Shown piece after piece: positions 6,569 to 8,861 of a stretch of 8,861 nucleotides of DNA. The position numbers and the translations under genes are program-made. The notes beneath the pieces were generated by a model. The model saw only the letters and a list, made by a program, of their open reading frames with translations, was not told the origin of the DNA and did no database searches. How positions within the stretch are numbered: position 1 is the first letter of the stretch; every line of letters starts with the position of its first letter. Origin of the DNA: DALYLB01 sp046154695 (GTDB lineage Bacteria; Acidobacteriota; Blastocatellia; RBC074); the NCBI GenBank assembly GCA_046154695.1, contig JBJXFI010000340.1, positions 1 to 8,861 of the forward strand, written 5' to 3'.

Positions 6569-6594
6569 AACCGGCCGTGAGCCGGAGATTTCGG

Positions 6595-6624
6595 TTGACA
6601 TGTCGCGCGGCCGTGGCCTATGCT
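6595..6624 (+). promoter_or_regulatory. Sigma70-type promoter for the pncB-macrodomain operon
   Basis: A perfect -35 box TTGACA (6595-6600) and TATGCT (6619-6624), 4 of 6 matches to TATAAT, are separated by 18 bases. The predicted start is near 6631, giving a leader of about 50 bases. The inverted repeat at 6622-6646 covers the last half of the -10 box and the start point, so the promoter is probably repressible. Confidence 0.68.
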
Positions 6625-6646
6625 TAGTGTATTAACTACACTAAGC
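6622..6646. promoter_or_regulatory. Perfect 10-bp inverted repeat, likely operator of pncB
   Basis: GCTTAGTGTA (6622-6631) and TACACTAAGC (6637-6646) are exact reverse complements separated by TTAAC. The dyad overlaps the -10 box and the predicted transcription start, a typical repressor position. NAD-salvage genes in many bacteria are controlled by NrtR, NiaR or NadQ repressors acting on palindromes; I cannot match this one to a particular family from memory. It could also fold as an RNA hairpin, but only if transcription begins upstream of it. Confidence 0.65.
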
Positions 6647-6664
6647 CGTTTCTGAGGGAAACGG
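6646..6664 (+). other. Stem-loop in the pncB 5' leader
   Basis: CCGTTTC (6646-6652) and GAAACGG (6658-6664) form a perfect 7-bp stem with a TGAGG loop, directly adjoining the operator dyad. In the mRNA it would end 6 bases before the ribosome-binding AGGGG (6671-6675). It may stabilise the 5' end or affect translation initiation. It does not resemble a riboswitch that I know. Confidence 0.45.
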
Positions 6665-6680
6665 CGCGACAGGGGATGCG

Positions 6681-8120
6681 GTGAACGACAGCGAAAGGAT
6701 TTCTGGAGAGAGGAGCGACCCGGAGAGGGAGGGCGGGGAGCCGCGGTTGTCGGGGCTGGCGACGGACCTGTATCAACTGACGATGGGGGCGGCGTATCAC
6801 GCGTACGGGCGGATGGAGCGGGCGAGTTTCGAGTTGTTTGTGCGGCGGTTGCCGGAGGAGCGGTCGTATCTGTTGGTTGCGGGGTTGGAGCAGGCATTGT
6901 CGTATTTGGAGGGGCTGCGATTGTCGGAAGAGGAGATCGGGTATCTTCGGGGGCTGCCGGTCTTTTCGGGAGTGTCGGGGGAGTATTTCGAATATTTACG
7001 GGGCTTCCGGTTCACGGGGGATGTATGGGGGATGCCGGAGGGGACGGTGGCGTTTGCGGAGGAGCCGTTATTGCGTGTGACGGCGCCGCTGATCGAGGCG
7101 CAGATTGTGGAGACGTTTCTGCTGGCGACGATCAACTTTCAGACGATGATTGCGACGAAGGCGTCGCGGGTGGTCGAGGCGGCGCGGGGTCGGGGAGTGA
7201 TCGAGTTTGGCGCGCGCAGGTGCCATGGGTTTGGGGCGGCGGTGCTGGCGGCGCGGGCGGCATATGTCGGCGGGTGCGTCGGGACCTCGAACGTGGAGGC
7301 GGGGCGCAGGTTCGATATTCCGGTCTTCGGGACGGCGGCGCATTCCTTCACGATGGCCTTTGAGCATGAGATCGACGCTTTTCGCGCGTATGCGAGGGTC
7401 TTCCCGGAGAGCACGACGCTGCTGCTCGACACGTATGACGTGATCCATGCGGCGAGGTTGGCGACGGAGTTCGGGCCGAAGTTGCGCGGGGTGCGGCTGG
7501 ATAGCGGGGATCTGGTGGCGCAGTCGAAGCAGGTTCGGGCGATTCTGGACGAGGCGGGGATGCGCGGCACGGAAATTCTGGCAAGCGGGGATCTGAACGA
7601 ATACCTGATCGAGGAGATGCTGGCGGCCGGCGCGCGGATCGATTCGTTCGGCGTCGGGACGGAGCTTTCGACTTCGCGGGATGCGCCGGCCCTGGCGGGC
7701 GTCTATAAACTGGTGGAGATCGAGTCCGGCGGACAGATCGAGCCGAAGGTGAAATTGAGCGAAGAGAAGGCCACGCGGCCGCACCGCAAGCAGGTCTGGC
7801 GGGAAAGGAATGAAGAGGGGCGGTTCATCGCGGACGTGATCGGGATGGCGGAAGAGGATGGATTGCCGGGCGATCCATTGCTCGCGCCGGTGATGCGCGG
7901 GGGACGGACCCTCGAAGGGCGGCCGGGTCTGAAGGCGATCCGGAAGCGGGCGGCGGAGCAGTTGGCGAACCTCCCCGCCGCGCACAGGCGGCTGCGCGGA
8001 AGCCTGGCCTATCCCGTTCGATACAGCGAGGAGCTGGAGCGGCGCGGGAAGCGGATGAGGGAATTTCTGGAAGAGCAGGTTCGGTCCGAAGCCGTTCCTG
8101 AAACACGGAGGGAAGCATGA
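6681..8120 (+). CDS. pncB: Nicotinate phosphoribosyltransferase
   Basis: A 479-residue enzyme joining nicotinate and PRPP to form nicotinate mononucleotide, the first step of the Preiss-Handler route to NAD+ (EC 6.3.4.21), in the cytoplasm. Family landmarks in order: LATDLYQLTM (26-35), FELFVRRLP (50-58), the strand with EFGARRCHG (175-183), GTSNVEAG (201-208), GTAAHSF (217-223) with His221, the expected phosphohistidine, LLDTYD (248-253), VRLDSGDL (271-278), SGDLNEYLI (302-310), DSFGVGTELS (321-330), and a YKLVEI strand (342-347) opening the C-terminal part. Length and layout suit the bacterial type close to human NAPRT. The GTG at 6681 is supported by AGGGG 5 bases upstream; about 20 extra polar residues precede the conserved region, so a later start such as TTG 6747 is possible but less well supported. 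Its TGA overlaps the macrodomain ATG (ATGA). The 5' half uses unusually many G-ending codons (TTG, GGG, CGG). Confidence 0.95.
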   Translation: MNDSERISGERSDPEREGGEPRLSGLATDLYQLTMGAAYHAYGRMERASFELFVRRLPEERSYLLVAGLEQALSYLEGLRLSEEEIGYLRGLPVFSGVSGEYFEYLRGFRFTGDVWGMPEGTVAFAEEPLLRVTAPLIEAQIVETFLLATINFQTMIATKASRVVEAARGRGVIEFGARRCHGFGAAVLAARAAYVGGCVGTSNVEAGRRFDIPVFGTAAHSFTMAFEHEIDAFRAYARVFPESTTLLLDTYDVIHAARLATEFGPKLRGVRLDSGDLVAQSKQVRAILDEAGMRGTEILASGDLNEYLIEEMLAAGARIDSFGVGTELSTSRDAPALAGVYKLVEIESGGQIEPKVKLSEEKATRPHRKQVWRERNEEGRFIADVIGMAEEDGLPGDPLLAPVMRGGRTLEGRPGLKAIRKRAAEQLANLPAAHRRLRGSLAYPVRYSEELERRGKRMREFLEEQVRSEAVPETRREA

Positions 8121-8656
8121 AGATCGAGATTCGCCGGGGAGACATCACCGAACAACCCGATGTGGACGCGATCGTCAACGCGGCAAATACGGATCTCGTC
8201 CTCGGGGCGGGCGTCGCGGGAGCGATTCGCAGAAAGGGCGGCGCGATCATCGACGAAGAGGGGCGGCGGCAAGGGCCGATCCGGCTGGGCGAGGCCGCGG
8301 TGACGACCGCCGGCGCCCTGCCCAACCGGTTTGTGATTCACGCGGCGGCGATGGGCTATCGCCCCGAGGACGATCTGGTTCCGAAGCGGCCCGGGTCGGC
8401 CTCGAGCGCCGAGATCATTCGTCAGGCGACCCTCAACAGCCTGCGGCTCGCCGAGGAACATGCGCTGGCCTCGATCGCCTTTCCCGCGCTGGCCACCGGC
8501 GTCGCGGCATTTCCCGTGGAGGAGTGCGCCGAGGTCATGATCTCCGCCGCGCGCGAGTATGCCGCGAGCCGTCCCGCATGCGGAATCGCCCTCGTCGCCT
8601 TTGTTCTCTTTTCCGAGGACGATTATCGGATCTTCCAATCGGTCGCCGGCCGGTAG
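8117..8656 (+). CDS. Macrodomain protein (ADP-ribose-binding or deacylating, Af1521-like)
   Basis: A 179-residue single macrodomain, full length for the family. Seen are IEIRRGDIT (3-11) with Asp9, which usually contacts the adenine, DAIVNAANTDL (17-27) with Asn21 and Asn24, loop 1 LGAGVAGAIRRKGG (29-42), EAAVTTAGALP..FVIHAAAMG (59-80), and loop 2 ATGVAAFPVEECAEVM (126-141). Known macrodomains of this shape bind ADP-ribose and may remove ADP-ribose from proteins or deacetylate O-acetyl-ADP-ribose. The Asp of MacroD enzymes (GVDGAI) is Ala34 here, as in Af1521-like members, so chemistry is uncertain while binding is likely. Loop 1 and loop 2 each lose a Gly compared with the usual GGGG and GTGxxG patterns (Ala31; Ala126, Ala130, Ala131). 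GGAGGG (8107-8112) lies 4 bases before the ATG, and the 4-base overlap with pncB indicates translational coupling. The pairing with an NAD+ biosynthesis enzyme fits a role in ADP-ribose turnover. Confidence 0.92.
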   Translation: MKIEIRRGDITEQPDVDAIVNAANTDLVLGAGVAGAIRRKGGAIIDEEGRRQGPIRLGEAAVTTAGALPNRFVIHAAAMGYRPEDDLVPKRPGSASSAEIIRQATLNSLRLAEEHALASIAFPALATGVAAFPVEECAEVMISAAREYAASRPACGIALVAFVLFSEDDYRIFQSVAGR

Positions 8657-8761
8657 GATTTCGTTCGGAGTTTTTCGTATGGAATTTCGCCTTCAGGCCA
8701 TTGGCCTTCAGGCAGTCTACTGTTTGCGGAAAGCCGCCGCCTGAAGATACCGTCTTGAAAG
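8657..8761 (-). other. Structured non-coding stretch next to the IS110-family gene
   Basis: GCCTTCAGGC occurs twice as a direct repeat (8689-8698 and 8704-8713) with a 15-base period, and its complement GCCTGAAG stands at 8739-8746. On the minus strand the latter can pair with either copy, giving alternative stems, and AGGCC-ATT-GGCCT (8695-8707) can form a small hairpin between the copies. This lies directly downstream of the transposase stop and probably includes the element's right end. IS1111-group members carry their bridge RNA in this downstream position, IS110-group members upstream. I cannot place the element boundary. Confidence 0.4.
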
Positions 8762-8861
8762 TCAATCGGAGAATGCGTAATTCGGATCAAATTTCTTGCC
8801 GGTTTTGAGAACTCCGAAAACGAGGTGCAGTAATTTGCGCATCACCGCGGTCACAATGGCC
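8762..8861 (-). mobile_element. IS110-family transposase, C-terminal end (cut by the window edge)
   Basis: Read on the minus strand from 8860, the frame gives 32 residues and a TGA stop at 8764-8762. It contains AVMRKLLHLVFGVLKTGKKF then DPNYAFSD. The pattern 'MRKLLH...YGVLK.....FDP' at the extreme C-terminus is characteristic of IS110/IS116/IS902-family DEDD transposases (Transposase_20 domain), which recombine DNA guided by a bridge RNA. The N-terminal DEDD domain and the other end of the element lie outside the window. The gene converges on the macrodomain gene, with 105 bp between stops. Whether the element is intact cannot be judged. Confidence 0.85.

Noticed and set aside
6470..6665. 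NAD+ riboswitch before pncB
   Set aside because: The predicted leader is only about 50 bases with one simple stem, and I see none of the conserved elements of the known NAD+-I or NAD+-II riboswitches.

Overview
The window is a GC-rich stretch of bacterial chromosome, roughly 60-65% GC with strong G/C at third codon positions. It carries mostly housekeeping and small-molecule genes. The mix (secreted D-aminoacylase-type amidohydrolase, ArsI, Af1521-like macrodomain, IS110-family element) fits a free-living environmental bacterium. The sequence alone does not fix the phylum; Acidobacteriota or a candidate phylum such as Sumerlaeota or Hydrogenedentota are only guesses.

Layout, left to right. 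1-158: a palindromic repeat cut by the window edge, a small hairpin and a leader. 159-1667 (+): an exported metal-dependent amidohydrolase of the N-acyl-D-amino-acid deacylase family. It converges on a leftward block holding a 58-residue two-helix membrane protein (1687-1863), a GatB/YqeY-domain protein (2016-2465), its promoter and structured leader (2466-2724), NAD+-dependent DNA ligase ligA (2725-4887) and an unrecognised membrane-associated protein (4896-5846). The last two look translationally coupled. Next on the same strand is arsI (5941-6402), with its own promoter. The 278-bp divergent gap 6403-6680 holds two good sigma70-type promoters, several perfect inverted repeats and a likely operator. 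To the right, nicotinate phosphoribosyltransferase (6681-8120) and a macrodomain protein (8117-8656) overlap by ATGA as a two-gene operon. The right edge holds the last 32 residues of an IS110-family transposase on the minus strand (8762-8861) and a structured 105-bp stretch beyond it.

The clearest functional pairing is pncB with the macrodomain gene: one makes the NAD+ precursor nicotinate mononucleotide, the other is expected to bind or hydrolyse ADP-ribose derivatives that arise when NAD+ is consumed. A perfect 10-bp inverted repeat over their promoter suggests a dedicated repressor that is not encoded here. LigA consumes NAD+, but it sits in a different transcription unit.

I do not see a clearly new multi-gene system. 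The best leads are the pncB operator and leader, a palindromic in-frame insertion in LigA, an Asp in place of the metal-binding Cys of the amidohydrolase, the promoter-plus-hairpin leader before the YqeY gene, and the repeat-bearing membrane protein coupled to ligA.
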